Shown: positions 1 through 8,349, counted from the first letter of the stretch. The stretch is 22,042 nucleotides of DNA from an uncultured Eubacteriales bacterium (GCA_902775835.1 CACYNZ010000050.1:1-22042), one strand, 5' to 3'. Made by a program: numbers and translations. The notes: a model not told the origin generated them from the letters alone.

Positions 1-1
1 G

Positions 2-913
2 GAGCCCTTCCGGACACGCCTGGTCCGAAACATCCGGCAGCATCCCTGGCTGTATGTGATGATCCTGCCGGCTGTTGCCTATTTCATTATTTTCCACTAT
101 CTGCCGATGTATGGCGTTGTGATCGCGTTTCAGGATTACCATCCGATCCGCGGAATCGCCAAGAGTTCCTGGGTTGGATTCAAGCACTTCAGCAATTTCC
201 TGAACGGTCCGTTCTTCTGGCGCCTGCTGCGCAATACCCTGTCCATCAATATCGGACTCCTGCTGGTGGGCTTCCCGCTGCCCATCATCTTTGCCCTGAT
301 GCTCAATGAGTGCAAGTCGGGCAAGTTCAAGAAGACCGTGCAGACCCTGACGTACATGCCGCACTTTGTATCCTCCGTTGTTGTCTGCGGTCTGATGGTC
401 ATCTTCTGCCGCAGCGACGGCGTGCTGACCTATATCCTGTCATGGTTTGGATTGCCGCAGTCAAACCTTTTGACGTACAAGCAGTATTTCCAGCCGCTGT
501 ATATTGCCATGAATGTCTGGCAGGAACTGGGCTGGGACTCCATTATCTATTTCGCGGCCCTGGCCGGCGTGGACGCTTCCCTGTATGAAGCGGCCTATGT
601 GGACGGCGCGGGACGCTGGCGTCAGATGCTGCACGTCACCATCCCCAGCATTCTGCCGACCATCGTGATCCTTCTGGTCATGCGTGTGGGCAACCTGCTG
701 AGCCTTGGCTGGGACCGTATCTTCCTGCTTTACAACGATATGGTCATGGAAACAGCAGACGTTATTTCCACCTATGTGTACCGTACAGGTATGGTACAGA
801 TGCAGTATTCCTTCGCATCTGCTGTAGGCCTGATGAACTCTCTGGTCAATGTGGTGCTGCTGATCGGCGCCAATGCCCTGAGCCGCAGGTTCACGGACAG
901 CAGCCTTTGGTAA
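2..913 (+). CDS. ABC sugar importer permease, LplB-like (5' end outside window)
   Basis: This is an inner-membrane permease subunit of a CUT1-type carbohydrate importer. The reading frame is open to the left edge (codons from base 2, reading EPFRTRLVRN and on into HPWLYVMILP), so the start lies outside the window and a GTG at 56 is not the true start. What remains is about 304 residues with several hydrophobic segments. Near the C-terminal third is the EAA loop that docks the ATPase (EAAYVDGAGRWRQ, followed by TIPSILPTI). The N-terminal pattern HYLPMYGVVIAFQDY is typical of the LplB/polysaccharide permease subgroup, usually paired with a large lipoprotein binding protein, which would lie to the left. 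The next permease follows after 16 bases with a strong AAGGAGGAGG site that overlaps this stop. The substrate is inferred from the adjacent alpha-galactosidases. Confidence 0.93.
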   Translation, partial: EPFRTRLVRNIRQHPWLYVMILPAVAYFIIFHYLPMYGVVIAFQDYHPIRGIAKSSWVGFKHFSNFLNGPFFWRLLRNTLSINIGLLLVGFPLPIIFALMLNECKSGKFKKTVQTLTYMPHFVSSVVVCGLMVIFCRSDGVLTYILSWFGLPQSNLLTYKQYFQPLYIAMNVWQELGWDSIIYFAALAGVDASLYEAAYVDGAGRWRQMLHVTIPSILPTIVILLVMRVGNLLSLGWDRIFLLYNDMVMETADVISTYVYRTGMVQMQYSFASAVGLMNSLVNVVLLIGANALSRRFTDSSLW

Positions 914-929
914 GGAGGAGGGGAACAGA

Positions 930-1823
930 ATGGAAGTTATGAGACGACACAGGAGCCCCGGTGACTGGATTGCCGATTTCATCATTGTCACGGTGATGAT
1001 TCTCCTTTCACTGATCTGCGTGTATCCGATTCTTTTCACGCTGTTTGCATCCTTCAGCGATGCCAAGGCACTGCTGAACCGTACCGGACTGCTTTTCGCC
1101 CCGCTGCAGCCCTATACCCTGGAAGGCTACCGCCTGGCGTTCTCCAATGTGAAGCTGGCCAACAGTATCTGGAACACGCTGATCTACGTGATCGGCGGTA
1201 CATGCCTGGGTACTGTGATCACGGCCATGGCGGCGTTCGTGCTTTCACGGAAGACCTTCCTGCTGCGCGGCTTCGTCATGAAGATGATCACGGTGACCAT
1301 GTTCTTCAGCGGCGGCATTATCCCGCTGTTCATCATTGTCAAGGGCATCGGCATCTACAACACCCGCTGGGCGTTTCTGCTGCCATGGATCATCAGTGCG
1401 TACAACATGATCATCATGCGCACCTTCTTTGAAGGCGTGCCCGCGGCTCTGGAGGAAGCGGCGTATCTGGACGGCGCGACCGACCTGCAGATCTTCTACA
1501 AGATTTATGTACCCCTGTCCAAGGCAGTCATTGCCGTGATTATCATGTATTACGGCGTGGCCTGGTGGAACAGCTGGTATCAGTCCCTGGTCTTCCAGCC
1601 GGACAACAAGCTGTGGCCCATGCAGATGATTCTCAGGGAAACCCTGATCAGCAATGACCGGTCCGCCACCATGGACGTGACCAGCATGGCTGAGGAATCC
1701 TACACCCGTGAACTGGTGAAGTACTGCACGGTGATCATTGCCACCGTCCCGATTCTCATTGTTTATCCCTTCGTGCAGAAGCACTTCGTCAAGGGTGCCA
1801 TGATCGGTGCCGTGAAGGGCTGA
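930..1823 (+). CDS. ABC sugar importer permease, LplC/YtcP-like
   Basis: This is the second membrane subunit of the same importer, 297 residues, a normal length for MalG-type CUT1 permeases. About six hydrophobic segments are visible, the first near residues 15-40. The EAA loop reads EEAAYLDGATDLQIFYKIYVP, and the protein ends in the usual FVKGAMIGAVKG tail. The start is an ATG preceded by AAGGAGGAGG that overlaps the stop of the first permease, so the two are co-translated. The insert between helices 5 and 6, around the tract WWNSWYQSLVF, fits the LplC/YtcP subgroup. No ATP-binding subunit is encoded nearby. In many Firmicutes a shared MsmX-type ATPase serves several CUT1 importers, and I infer that here. 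Confidence 0.93.
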   Translation: MEVMRRHRSPGDWIADFIIVTVMILLSLICVYPILFTLFASFSDAKALLNRTGLLFAPLQPYTLEGYRLAFSNVKLANSIWNTLIYVIGGTCLGTVITAMAAFVLSRKTFLLRGFVMKMITVTMFFSGGIIPLFIIVKGIGIYNTRWAFLLPWIISAYNMIIMRTFFEGVPAALEEAAYLDGATDLQIFYKIYVPLSKAVIAVIIMYYGVAWWNSWYQSLVFQPDNKLWPMQMILRETLISNDRSATMDVTSMAEESYTRELVKYCTVIIATVPILIVYPFVQKHFVKGAMIGAVKG

Positions 1824-1858
1824 TGTCCGGCGACAATGCTTGACAAGGAGGATTGCCT

Positions 1859-2989
1859 ATGCTTGTGAATCGACCGCCCATGGGCTGGAATACGTGGAAC
1901 ACATTCGGCCAGGATATATCGGACAGTCTGGTGCGTGAGAGCACGGATGCCTTTGTCAGCCTGGGCCTGAAGGATGCGGGATATGAGTATGTCGTGATTG
2001 ACGACTGCTGGAGCAAAAAGCTCCGGAATCCTGAAACGGACCGTCTGGAGGCGGAACCGACCAAGTTCCCGGAAGGGATGAAGGCAGTCGCGGACTATGT
2101 CCATTCCAGAGGCCTCAAGTTCGGCATGTATTCCTGCGCCGGGCAGCGCACCTGTGCGGATTATCCGGGTTCCTTTGATCATGAGTTCCTGGACGCGGAA
2201 ACCTTTGCATCCTGGGGCGTGGACTACCTGAAGTACGATTTCTGCTACAAGCCCGGCAATATTGACGGCGTTCTGCTTTACCGCCGCATGGGCATGGCCC
2301 TGCGGGCCAGCGGCCGGGACATCCTGTTCTCTGCCTGCAACTGGGGCAGCGATGACGTATGGAGCTGGATCCGCTCCACCGGCGCTCATATGTACCGGTC
2401 CACGGGCGACATCTTCGACAATCCGGAATCCTACCGCAGCATCGCGAAGAGCCAGCTGCCCAAGCTCGGCACCAGCGCGCCGCAGTGCTTCAACGATCTG
2501 GATATGCTCACCGTGGGCATGTATGGAAAGGGCCTCGTGGGCACCACCGGGTGCAATGATGCGGATTACCGCAGTCAGTTTGCACTCTGGTGCATGTCCA
2601 GCGCGCCTCTGATGCTCGGATGCGATATCCGGTCCATGAATGAAGAGACCCTGAAGCTGGTGACCAACCGGGATCTGATCCGCATTGATCAGGACCTGGA
2701 AGCCCGGCCGCCCATTGTGGTGAATCATCCCTGGTTCGGCGACAGGATGCTGACCCTGATGAAGCATCTTGACGACGGAACCTATGCCCTGGGCTTCTTC
2801 AACATGGGCGAGGAGGATGCGGAAACCTATGCCACCTTCAGCGACTTCGGCCTGCCTGCCGGCGCTGGCTATGATGTGGCTGTGCGCGGCGTCCTGCACG
2901 AAGAAGAGGGCGTAAAGCGCGAATACATGCGCGTGCATGTGCCCGCCCATGACTGCCGTGTATATCTGGCAGAACTGAAAAAAAGATGA
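1859..2989 (+). CDS. Alpha-galactosidase, glycoside hydrolase family 27
   Basis: The enzyme hydrolyses terminal alpha-1,6-galactosyl residues, for example from melibiose or raffinose-family sugars. It has 376 residues and no signal peptide, so it is probably cytosolic and acts on imported sugar. GH27 signatures run in order: [11 protein letters not shown] (6-16), VIDDCW (46-51), the nucleophile Asp127 in YLKYDFC, and the acid/base Asp184 in [19 protein letters not shown] (212-220) is the equivalent of the family's NDPDM loop. A C-terminal beta domain follows. I chose the ATG at 1859 because AAGGAGGA (1845-1852) is correctly spaced from it, whereas the in-frame TTG at 1853 abuts that site. It follows the permeases by 35 bases and overlaps the next small gene by ATGA. 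Isomaltosidase or alpha-N-acetylgalactosaminidase activity is possible within this family but less likely. Confidence 0.93.
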   Translation: MLVNRPPMGWNTWNTFGQDISDSLVRESTDAFVSLGLKDAGYEYVVIDDCWSKKLRNPETDRLEAEPTKFPEGMKAVADYVHSRGLKFGMYSCAGQRTCADYPGSFDHEFLDAETFASWGVDYLKYDFCYKPGNIDGVLLYRRMGMALRASGRDILFSACNWGSDDVWSWIRSTGAHMYRSTGDIFDNPESYRSIAKSQLPKLGTSAPQCFNDLDMLTVGMYGKGLVGTTGCNDADYRSQFALWCMSSAPLMLGCDIRSMNEETLKLVTNRDLIRIDQDLEARPPIVVNHPWFGDRMLTLMKHLDDGTYALGFFNMGEEDAETYATFSDFGLPAGAGYDVAVRGVLHEEEGVKREYMRVHVPAHDCRVYLAELKKR

Positions 2990-3174
2990 AGTGCGCTTCC
3001 TGCGGTACTGTGCTGACCCGGGATGAAACAGGGCTTTCCCGGAAGCTGATCAGCCGGGCTGCGACGGAATGCTTCTGCCTGGACTGTCTGGGAAAGCGGT
3101 TCCGGGTTTCCCGGGAACAGCTTCTGGAGATGGCGGAACATTTCCGAAAGGCCGGGTGCACGCTCTTTGCCTGA
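2986..3174 (+). CDS. Small four-cysteine zinc-ribbon-like protein of unknown function
   Basis: This 62-residue protein has Cys3-x2-Cys6 near the start and Cys29, Cys31 and Cys34 (CFCLDC) in the middle. That spacing fits a C4 zinc ribbon, with CxxC knuckles about 24 residues apart. The rest is charged and helical, and the tail GCTLFA carries a further cysteine at 58. Its ATG overlaps the GH27 stop codon (ATGA), so translation is almost certainly coupled. An intrinsic terminator begins 10 bases after its stop. Similar short CxxC...CxxC proteins ending in GCTLF occur in Firmicutes as unnamed proteins, as far as I recall. I do not know a function. A regulator or an assembly factor for the sugar locus is speculation. 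Confidence 0.75.
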   Translation: MKCASCGTVLTRDETGLSRKLISRAATECFCLDCLGKRFRVSREQLLEMAEHFRKAGCTLFA

Positions 3175-3184
3175 ATCAGAATCC

Positions 3185-3221
3185 AGCCGGGAAGGACATG
3201 CCTTCCCGGCTGTAGTTTTTT
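3185..3221 (+). terminator. Intrinsic terminator after the GH27/zinc-ribbon genes
   Basis: A perfect 11-bp stem (AGCCGGGAAGG, 3185-3195, with its complement at 3201-3211) closes a 5-base loop ACATG and is followed by GTAG and a run of six T. It sits between the GH27 unit and the GH36 gene. GH36 therefore depends either on read-through or on a promoter I cannot see in the 57 bases that follow. Confidence 0.85.
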
Positions 3222-3249
3222 CCATCCTGCGGGATGCATGAGGGCATCC
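3222..3249 (+). other. Overlapping alternative hairpins in the GH36 leader
   Basis: Three short segments can pair in two exclusive ways. CATCC (3223-3227) pairs with GGATG (3232-3236), and the same GGATGC (3232-3237) pairs with GCATCC (3244-3249). The second hairpin ends about 14 bases upstream of the GH36 ribosome binding site. The stems are only 5-6 bp, so this may be chance. Confidence 0.3.
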
Positions 3250-3278
3250 ATGACCGGACGATAAAGGAGCGATCAATC

Positions 3279-5495
3279 ATGAGCATTGTCTACAATGAGG
3301 AGCAGCGGATCTTTTCCCTGACCACGGCGCATCATCTCTATCAGATGCAGGTGGCGGAAGGCGGCGTCCTGCTCCACCTTTACTACGGCCCAATAACCGG
3401 AGCGGACATGAGCTACCTGGTCCGCATGGCTGACCGGGGATTTTCCGGGAATCCGTATGAACAGAGAAGCAACCGCGGCTTTTCCCTGGATACGCTTCCC
3501 CAGGAATACGCCTGTTCGGGCGTGGGAGACTACCGGGCCCCGGCTGTGAGGGCCGTCAGCGAAAACGGCAGCCGCAGCACGGATCTGCGCTACCAGGGAT
3601 ACCGGACAGAAAAAAAGCGCATGCCGCTGCCCGGGCTGCCCTTTGTCCGTGAAGCGGAGGACACGGAGACGCTTGTGATCACGATGAAGGATGAAGTGAC
3701 CGGCCTGGAAGCCGAGCTTTTCTGGCATGTGTTCCCGTCCAGTGACGTGATTTCCCGGTCCGTCCGTCTGATCAATGCCGGCAGTGCGCCGATCACACTG
3801 GAAAAAGCGGCTTCCTTCAGTCTGGATTTTTCCTACGGGCAGTATGATGTCATCCATTTCCACGGGCGCCACTGCATGGAGCGCACCGCTGAGCGGCTGC
3901 ATCTGCCGCATACCCAGGTTTCCTTCGGGTCTGAGCGGGGCATGTCCAGCCATCATCACAATCCGTTTGTCATCCTCTGCGACCGCACGGCTTCGGAAAA
4001 CCAGGGCGGGTGCTGGGGATTCATGCTCATGTATTCCGGCGGGCATCTGGAGGAGATAGAGGTCAGTCAGACGGGCAGTGTCCGGGTGGTGGCCGGGCTT
4101 CAGCCGGAAGGGTTCTCCTGGCGCCTGAATCCGGGTGAGGACTTTTATACGCCCGAGGCGATCCTGACATGCAGCAGTGAGGGACTGAACGGCCTGTCCC
4201 GCAATCTCCACCGGATTATCCGCGAGCATGTCATTGATCCCAGATACAGTGCAGCCTATCGTCCCGTGCTGCTCAACAGCTGGGAGGCGGCCTATTTTCA
4301 CTTCAATGCGGAGAAGCTTCTGCAGTTTGCCAGGAGTGCCAGCACCCTGGGCATGGAAATGCTGGTGCTGGATGACGGATGGTTCGGCAGCCGGGACAAC
4401 GATCTGTCCGGTCTGGGCGACTGGGTCGTCAATGAAGGAAAGCTGGGCTGCTCCATGAAGGAGCTCTCGGAGCAGGTCCACGCACTCGGACTGAAGTTCG
4501 GGCTCTGGTTTGAGCCGGAAATGGTCAATGAGGACTCGGACCTGTTCAGGGCGCATCCGGACTGGGCGCTTTCCGATCCCGGCAGAAAGCCCACCATGGC
4601 GCGGAATCAGCTGGTGCTGGATATGTCCAGGCAGGAAGTGGTGGATTATCTGTTTGAGGCCATGTGCGATGTTCTGGATAAAGCGCGTATCGAATATGTG
4701 AAATGGGATTTCAACCGCAGTATTGCCAACTGTTTTTCCCATGCTCTTCCGGCGGACAGGCAGGGTGAGGTGGCCCACCGGTTCATCCTGGGCACGTATC
4801 AGCTGCTGTCCCGGCTTCTTTCCCGGTATCCGGACCTGATGATTGAAGGATGCTCGGGCGGCGGCGGGCGCTTCGATGCCGGCATGCTGTTCTACTGCCC
4901 CCAGATCTGGTGCTCCGATGACACGGATCCCATTGAGCGCCTGGATATCCAGCGCGGAACTTCCTACGGCTATCCTGTCAGCACCATGGGTGCCCATGTC
5001 TCCGCCTCGCCGAATCACCAGACGGGACGCAGCACACCGCTTCATACCCGGGGTGTCGTGGCACAGTCCGGAACCTTCGGCTATGAGATGAATGTCAATC
5101 ACCTCACGGAGGAGGAGAAGCAGGAAATCCGCGGACAGATTATCCGTTACAGGCGGTTCGCGGAGCTCATTGCCCACGGCGATTACTACAGGCTCAATGA
5201 ACTGGAGGATATGGCAGAGTGCTCTGCCTGGATGTTCGTATCCCCGGACCGGAAGGAAGCGCTGGTCAGCATGGTGATGACGCATCTGCGGGCCAATGGC
5301 CCCTTCCCGTGGTTCCGTCTTCAGGGGCTGATGCCGGACGGCGTGTATGCGCTTGAGGTTACGGATCCCCGGGGCACGGAAATGCAGAGCGCCGGCTGTG
5401 TTACGGGAGCCGCGCTGATGCAGGGCGGGTATGCGTTCCCGTATGCATGGGGCGACTACCGGGCCATGCAGCTCCACCTTACGCGTGTGAACTGA
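3279..5495 (+). CDS. Alpha-galactosidase, glycoside hydrolase family 36
   Basis: This is a 738-residue cytosolic alpha-galactosidase, close to the roughly 730 residues of the Firmicutes GH36 enzymes (AgaA/RafA/MelA type). An N-terminal beta-sandwich (about 1-325) precedes the catalytic barrel. Barrel landmarks are LLNSWEAAYF (331-340), LDDGWFG (364-370), the nucleophile Asp477 in YVKWDFNR, and the acid/base region CSGGGGRFD...CSDDTD (525-550; Asp547 or Asp548). A short C-terminal beta domain ends the protein. I chose the ATG at 3279, preceded by AAAGGAG at 3263-3268. An in-frame ATG at 3234 would add 15 residues and lies inside a hairpin. A GH36 enzyme beside a GH27 enzyme gives the locus two unrelated alpha-galactosidases. 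The acid/base assignment is by family pattern. Confidence 0.95.
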   Translation: MSIVYNEEQRIFSLTTAHHLYQMQVAEGGVLLHLYYGPITGADMSYLVRMADRGFSGNPYEQRSNRGFSLDTLPQEYACSGVGDYRAPAVRAVSENGSRSTDLRYQGYRTEKKRMPLPGLPFVREAEDTETLVITMKDEVTGLEAELFWHVFPSSDVISRSVRLINAGSAPITLEKAASFSLDFSYGQYDVIHFHGRHCMERTAERLHLPHTQVSFGSERGMSSHHHNPFVILCDRTASENQGGCWGFMLMYSGGHLEEIEVSQTGSVRVVAGLQPEGFSWRLNPGEDFYTPEAILTCSSEGLNGLSRNLHRIIREHVIDPRYSAAYRPVLLNSWEAAYFHFNAEKLLQFARSASTLGMEMLVLDDGWFGSRDNDLSGLGDWVVNEGKLGCSMKELSEQVHALGLKFGLWFEPEMVNEDSDLFRAHPDWALSDPGRKPTMARNQLVLDMSRQEVVDYLFEAMCDVLDKARIEYVKWDFNRSIANCFSHALPADRQGEVAHRFILGTYQLLSRLLSRYPDLMIEGCSGGGGRFDAGMLFYCPQIWCSDDTDPIERLDIQRGTSYGYPVSTMGAHVSASPNHQTGRSTPLHTRGVVAQSGTFGYEMNVNHLTEEEKQEIRGQIIRYRRFAELIAHGDYYRLNELEDMAECSAWMFVSPDRKEALVSMVMTHLRANGPFPWFRLQGLMPDGVYALEVTDPRGTEMQSAGCVTGAALMQGGYAFPYAWGDYRAMQLHLTRVN

Positions 5496-5547
5496 TGCGT
5501 ATGAAATGGTCCTGCTCTGCGCCATTGCGTGAAAAAGCGATATAGGG

Positions 5548-5597
5548 AACGGCCCGGCGGTCCTTCCGGAAACGGAAAGACTGCCGGGCCGTTTTCC
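5548..5597 (+). terminator. Intrinsic terminator after the GH36 gene
   Basis: A 15-bp stem with one G-T wobble (5548-5562 with 5579-5593, AACGGCCCGGC at its base) carries an inner TTCCG/CGGAA hairpin. It is followed by a short T-rich tail (GTTTTCC). It lies 52 bases after the GH36 stop. Confidence 0.75.
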
Positions 5598-5694
5598 AAT
5601 ATGCGTGTCTCCGGGGGTGAACCAGGGGGGACGGTTTCAGGCGGCAGCGGCCTTGGGGAACTGTCGGACAGAGAGAAAAAATTTTTTGGTTAAA

Positions 5695-5736
5695 TTGACA
5701 ATTAATAGTTGACAACAGATGCAAAAGCAGTAAAAT
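5695..5736 (+). promoter_or_regulatory. Promoter of the nrtR-pncA-pncB operon, with a TTGACAA direct repeat
   Basis: A consensus -35 TTGACA (5709-5714) lies 16 bases before a -10 TAAAAT (5731-5736). A second copy of TTGACAA begins 14 bases upstream (5695-5701 and 5709-5715). The upstream tract is A/T-rich and resembles an UP element. Transcription should start near 5743, which rules out the ATG at 5741 as the start of the regulator gene. Confidence 0.75.
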
Positions 5737-5737
5737 A

Positions 5738-5760
5738 ATTATGGTCAATGGGACCAAAAT
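5738..5760 (+). promoter_or_regulatory. Candidate NrtR operator (inverted repeat at the transcription start)
   Basis: TGGTC (5742-5746) and GACCA (5752-5756) form a perfect inverted repeat around a 5-base centre. The match continues outward as AAT/ATT after one mismatch, giving about 23 bp. It directly follows the -10 box and spans the predicted start of transcription, where a repressor would block initiation. Its assignment to NrtR is inferred from position alone. Confidence 0.5.
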
Positions 5761-5773
5761 GGAGCGTGAGATC

Positions 5774-6484
5774 ATGCATGAAGCATTGCAGCCGGAACGG
5801 CTGTATGTAACGGTGGATATTCTGATCCTGTCAGTGCGTGAAGGAAAACTGACGATTCTGCTGTCCAGGAGAAATGATCCGCCGTATGCCAGACGGTGGG
5901 CACTGCTGGGCAGGTTCCTGGGGCTGGATGAATCGATGGAAAGCGCGGTCCGGAAGCTGATGGACGAGATGCTTCCGATCGCCGATCCGTTCATGGAGCA
6001 GCTCTATACATTCGCGGATGTGAACAGGGATCCCCGGGGGCGGGTGATTTCCTCAGCCTACCTGGTGATCCTGCCCTGGCAGCGGCTGAACGCGGAACTG
6101 GCAAAGGGGAATACGCCCCTGAGACCCTATGAGGTCCGGATGGACCGGACAGGGCTGATCCTGAAAGGGGAGGACGGAGAAATCCTGAGAGGAAGCGATC
6201 TGGCCTTTGACCACGGAAGAATCATCGAGACAGGCGTGACCCGGCTGCAGGGAAAGATTGACTACACGGATATCGGATTCCGGTTCCTGAACGATACGGA
6301 GGCGTTTTCCCTGAGCGAACTGCAGACCGTCTTTGAGGCGGTGCTGGACAGGCCATTGGACATAAGCAATTTCAGAAGGTTCATTCTGGGCAGGTATGAG
6401 AAGAACGGAAGGATGGTACAGACAGAGCAGGCGGAGAAAAAGGGAAGAGGCCGCCCGGCGGTTCTGTACAGACTGAAAGACTGA
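5774..6484 (+). CDS. nrtR: NrtR-type Nudix-related transcriptional regulator of NAD metabolism
   Basis: NrtR proteins are repressors that sense ADP-ribose or related NAD breakdown products through a Nudix fold and bind DNA through a C-terminal winged helix. This 236-residue protein opens with a Nudix fold strand (YVTVDILILSVREGKLTILL). Its degenerate Nudix box (GLDESMESAVRKLMDEM) lacks the REUxEE glutamates of active hydrolases, as expected for the regulator. A winged-helix region follows from about 175, ending in the basic tail KKGRGRPAVLYRLKD. The GRPAxLYR motif is typical of the family. The start is the ATG at 5774, with GGAG at 5761-5764. The ATG at 5741 would coincide with the transcription start. 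It heads an operon with pncA (16 bases downstream) and pncB, which is the classic NrtR context. Confidence 0.9.
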   Translation: MHEALQPERLYVTVDILILSVREGKLTILLSRRNDPPYARRWALLGRFLGLDESMESAVRKLMDEMLPIADPFMEQLYTFADVNRDPRGRVISSAYLVILPWQRLNAELAKGNTPLRPYEVRMDRTGLILKGEDGEILRGSDLAFDHGRIIETGVTRLQGKIDYTDIGFRFLNDTEAFSLSELQTVFEAVLDRPLDISNFRRFILGRYEKNGRMVQTEQAEKKGRGRPAVLYRLKD

Positions 6485-6500
6485 ACAGGAGGCGGACAGT

Positions 6501-7046
6501 GTGAAGGAAAAGAAATTCCTGATCGTGGTGGACATGCAGAAGGACTTTATTGACGGAGCACTGGGAACAAAGGAAGCGCAGGAAATCGTGGATGCGGCGG
6601 CAGCGCGGATCCGCGCCTGCCGTCAGGCGGGATGGCGGATCATCGCCACCCTGGACACCCATGGGGAAAACTATATGGAGACATCGGAAGGGAAGAACCT
6701 TCCTGTGCCTCACTGCATCCGCGGGACGGAGGGGTGGGCGCTGAATCCGGTGATCCGGGACGCTCTGGGCGATGATGCGCTGCTGGTGGAAAAGCCCACG
6801 TTTGGCAGCGTACGGCTTCCGGAAATCATTGCGGGGGAAGCAGACGGCGAAACGCCGGCCATGGAGCTGATCGGGCTGTGCACGGACATCTGCGTGGTAT
6901 CCAATGCGCTGCTGCTCAAAGCGCATTTTCCGGAGGCAGACATTGCTGTGAATCCCCGGTGCTGCGCTGGCGTGACGCCGGAAAAGCATGCATCTGCGCT
7001 GGAAACCATGAAGAGCTGTCAGATCCGTATGGCATGCGCACAGTGA
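6501..7046 (+). CDS. pncA: Nicotinamidase (isochorismatase-family hydrolase)
   Basis: The enzyme deamidates nicotinamide to nicotinate for NAD salvage. It has 181 residues, near the usual 180-210. The catalytic triad is visible as Asp11 (VVDMQKDF), Lys98 (VEKPTFGS) and Cys131 (GLCTDICVVSNA). Metal ligands fit Asp52 and His54 (LDTHGENY) and His71 (VPHCIRGT). The start is GTG at 6501, set by AGGAGG at 6487-6492. No better-placed ATG exists. Its product is the substrate of the phosphoribosyltransferase encoded 109 bases downstream. The paired nrtR and pncB genes make nicotinamidase much more likely than another isochorismatase-family hydrolase. Confidence 0.93.
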   Translation: MKEKKFLIVVDMQKDFIDGALGTKEAQEIVDAAAARIRACRQAGWRIIATLDTHGENYMETSEGKNLPVPHCIRGTEGWALNPVIRDALGDDALLVEKPTFGSVRLPEIIAGEADGETPAMELIGLCTDICVVSNALLLKAHFPEADIAVNPRCCAGVTPEKHASALETMKSCQIRMACAQ

Positions 7047-7155
7047 AGGAAAAGCGCTGGAAGCACCGGAACCCTGCTCTGACCGGTACGGCTGTGCCAT
7101 TGTGCGGGATAAACAGCTGAACATCATGAACCGGAAATAAAGGAGAAGACGATTT

Positions 7156-8349
7156 ATGAAACTGGATCCCATCGTCGTATCCCTGCTGGATACGGACCTG
7201 TATAAATTCAATATGGATCAGGTGATCTTCCACAAGCATACGGATCTGAGCGGAGAATACTACTTCCGCTGCAGAAACGAGGGCGTGACCTTTTCCAGGG
7301 AGGTCTTCGATGAAATCAACGCCCAGATCGATCATCTGTGCACGCTGACCTTCACCAAGGAAGAACTGGACTACCTGCGGTCCATCCGGTTTATCAAGAA
7401 CGATTATGTCGAATTTCTCCGCCTGTGGCGGCCGATCCGGGACTATGTGGAAACGGAGCTGACCGAGGAGGGTGAGCTCAGAATCGTGGTGCGGGGGCCG
7501 CTGTTCTCCGCAATGCAGTTTGAGATTTACCTGCTGGAAATCGTGAACGAGGTATACTTCCGGCTGACATATGATTATGAAAAGCTTCTGGCTTCGGCCA
7601 AGGAAAGACTGGAACAGAAAATCCAGGACTTCCGGGACGGAAAATACACGTTCATCTTTGCTGAGTTCGGCTGCCGCAGACGGCTGAGCCGGGAATGGGA
7701 AGACGAGGTGGTGCGCCGCCTGGCTGCCGAGACGGGCCATTGTATAGGCACATCCAATGTTTATCTGGCGAAAAAGTACAATCTGACGCCGATCGGGACC
7801 TATGCGCACGAATTCGTCCAGATGTATCAGGGAATCGACTCCATCCCCCTGGCCTATACCAACCATTACGCGCTGGAAGACTGGTACGACGAGTACCGCG
7901 GCGATAACGGGACGGCACTGACGGACACTGTGACCACTGATCTGTTCCTGCTGGACTTCAACCGTGCCATGGTCAACAACTTTACTGGCGTGAGGCATGA
8001 CAGTGGAGATCCCTATGCCTGGGGCGAGAAGATGATTGCCCATTACCGGAAGTACGGGGTGGACCCGAAAACAAAGCTTCTGCTGTTCAGTGACAGCCTT
8101 GATTTTGACCGTGCTCAGGCTCTGCATGAATACTTCAGCGACCGTGCGAAGGTTTCTTTCGGGATTGGCACATTCTGCTCCAACGATACATGCGAGAAGG
8201 CACTGAATATTGTGATCAAGCTGCAGACGGTGAACGGCCGGGCTGTGGCGAAGCTGTCCGATACGCCCGGCAAGGCCATGTGCCGCGACGCAGACTATCT
8301 GGAATATCTGAAACGTTCCGTGGCGTTCCGGCTGAACAGGGAAAAGTGA
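7156..8349 (+). CDS. pncB: Nicotinate phosphoribosyltransferase
   Basis: The enzyme couples nicotinate to PRPP, with ATP, to give nicotinate mononucleotide in the Preiss-Handler route. It has 397 residues and is colinear with E. coli PncB (about 400) rather than the longer type of about 490 residues common in Bacillus. Landmarks are LLDTDLYKFNM (10-20), FGCRRRLSRE (171-180), GTSNVYLAKKYNLTPIGTYA (198-217) with the phosphorylatable His218, the PRPP-binding region GVRHDSGDP, FSDSLDFD, and SFGIGTF near the C-terminus. The start ATG has AAAGGAG at 7139-7145. It closes the nrtR-pncA-pncB operon and is followed by a terminator. The 109-base gap before it contains no obvious gene. Confidence 0.95.
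   Translation: MKLDPIVVSLLDTDLYKFNMDQVIFHKHTDLSGEYYFRCRNEGVTFSREVFDEINAQIDHLCTLTFTKEELDYLRSIRFIKNDYVEFLRLWRPIRDYVETELTEEGELRIVVRGPLFSAMQFEIYLLEIVNEVYFRLTYDYEKLLASAKERLEQKIQDFRDGKYTFIFAEFGCRRRLSREWEDEVVRRLAAETGHCIGTSNVYLAKKYNLTPIGTYAHEFVQMYQGIDSIPLAYTNHYALEDWYDEYRGDNGTALTDTVTTDLFLLDFNRAMVNNFTGVRHDSGDPYAWGEKMIAHYRKYGVDPKTKLLLFSDSLDFDRAQALHEYFSDRAKVSFGIGTFCSNDTCEKALNIVIKLQTVNGRAVAKLSDTPGKAMCRDADYLEYLKRSVAFRLNREK

Noticed and set aside
3273..5525. A 750-codon open frame antisense to the GH36 gene
   Set aside because: It mirrors the GC-rich codon usage of GH36, has no recognisable domain, and runs through the neighbouring terminator side. The sense strand encodes a complete catalytic enzyme.
5741..5773. 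An ATG at 5741 as the start of nrtR
   Set aside because: It falls at the predicted transcription start and has no Shine-Dalgarno site. The ATG at 5774 has GGAG at the right distance.
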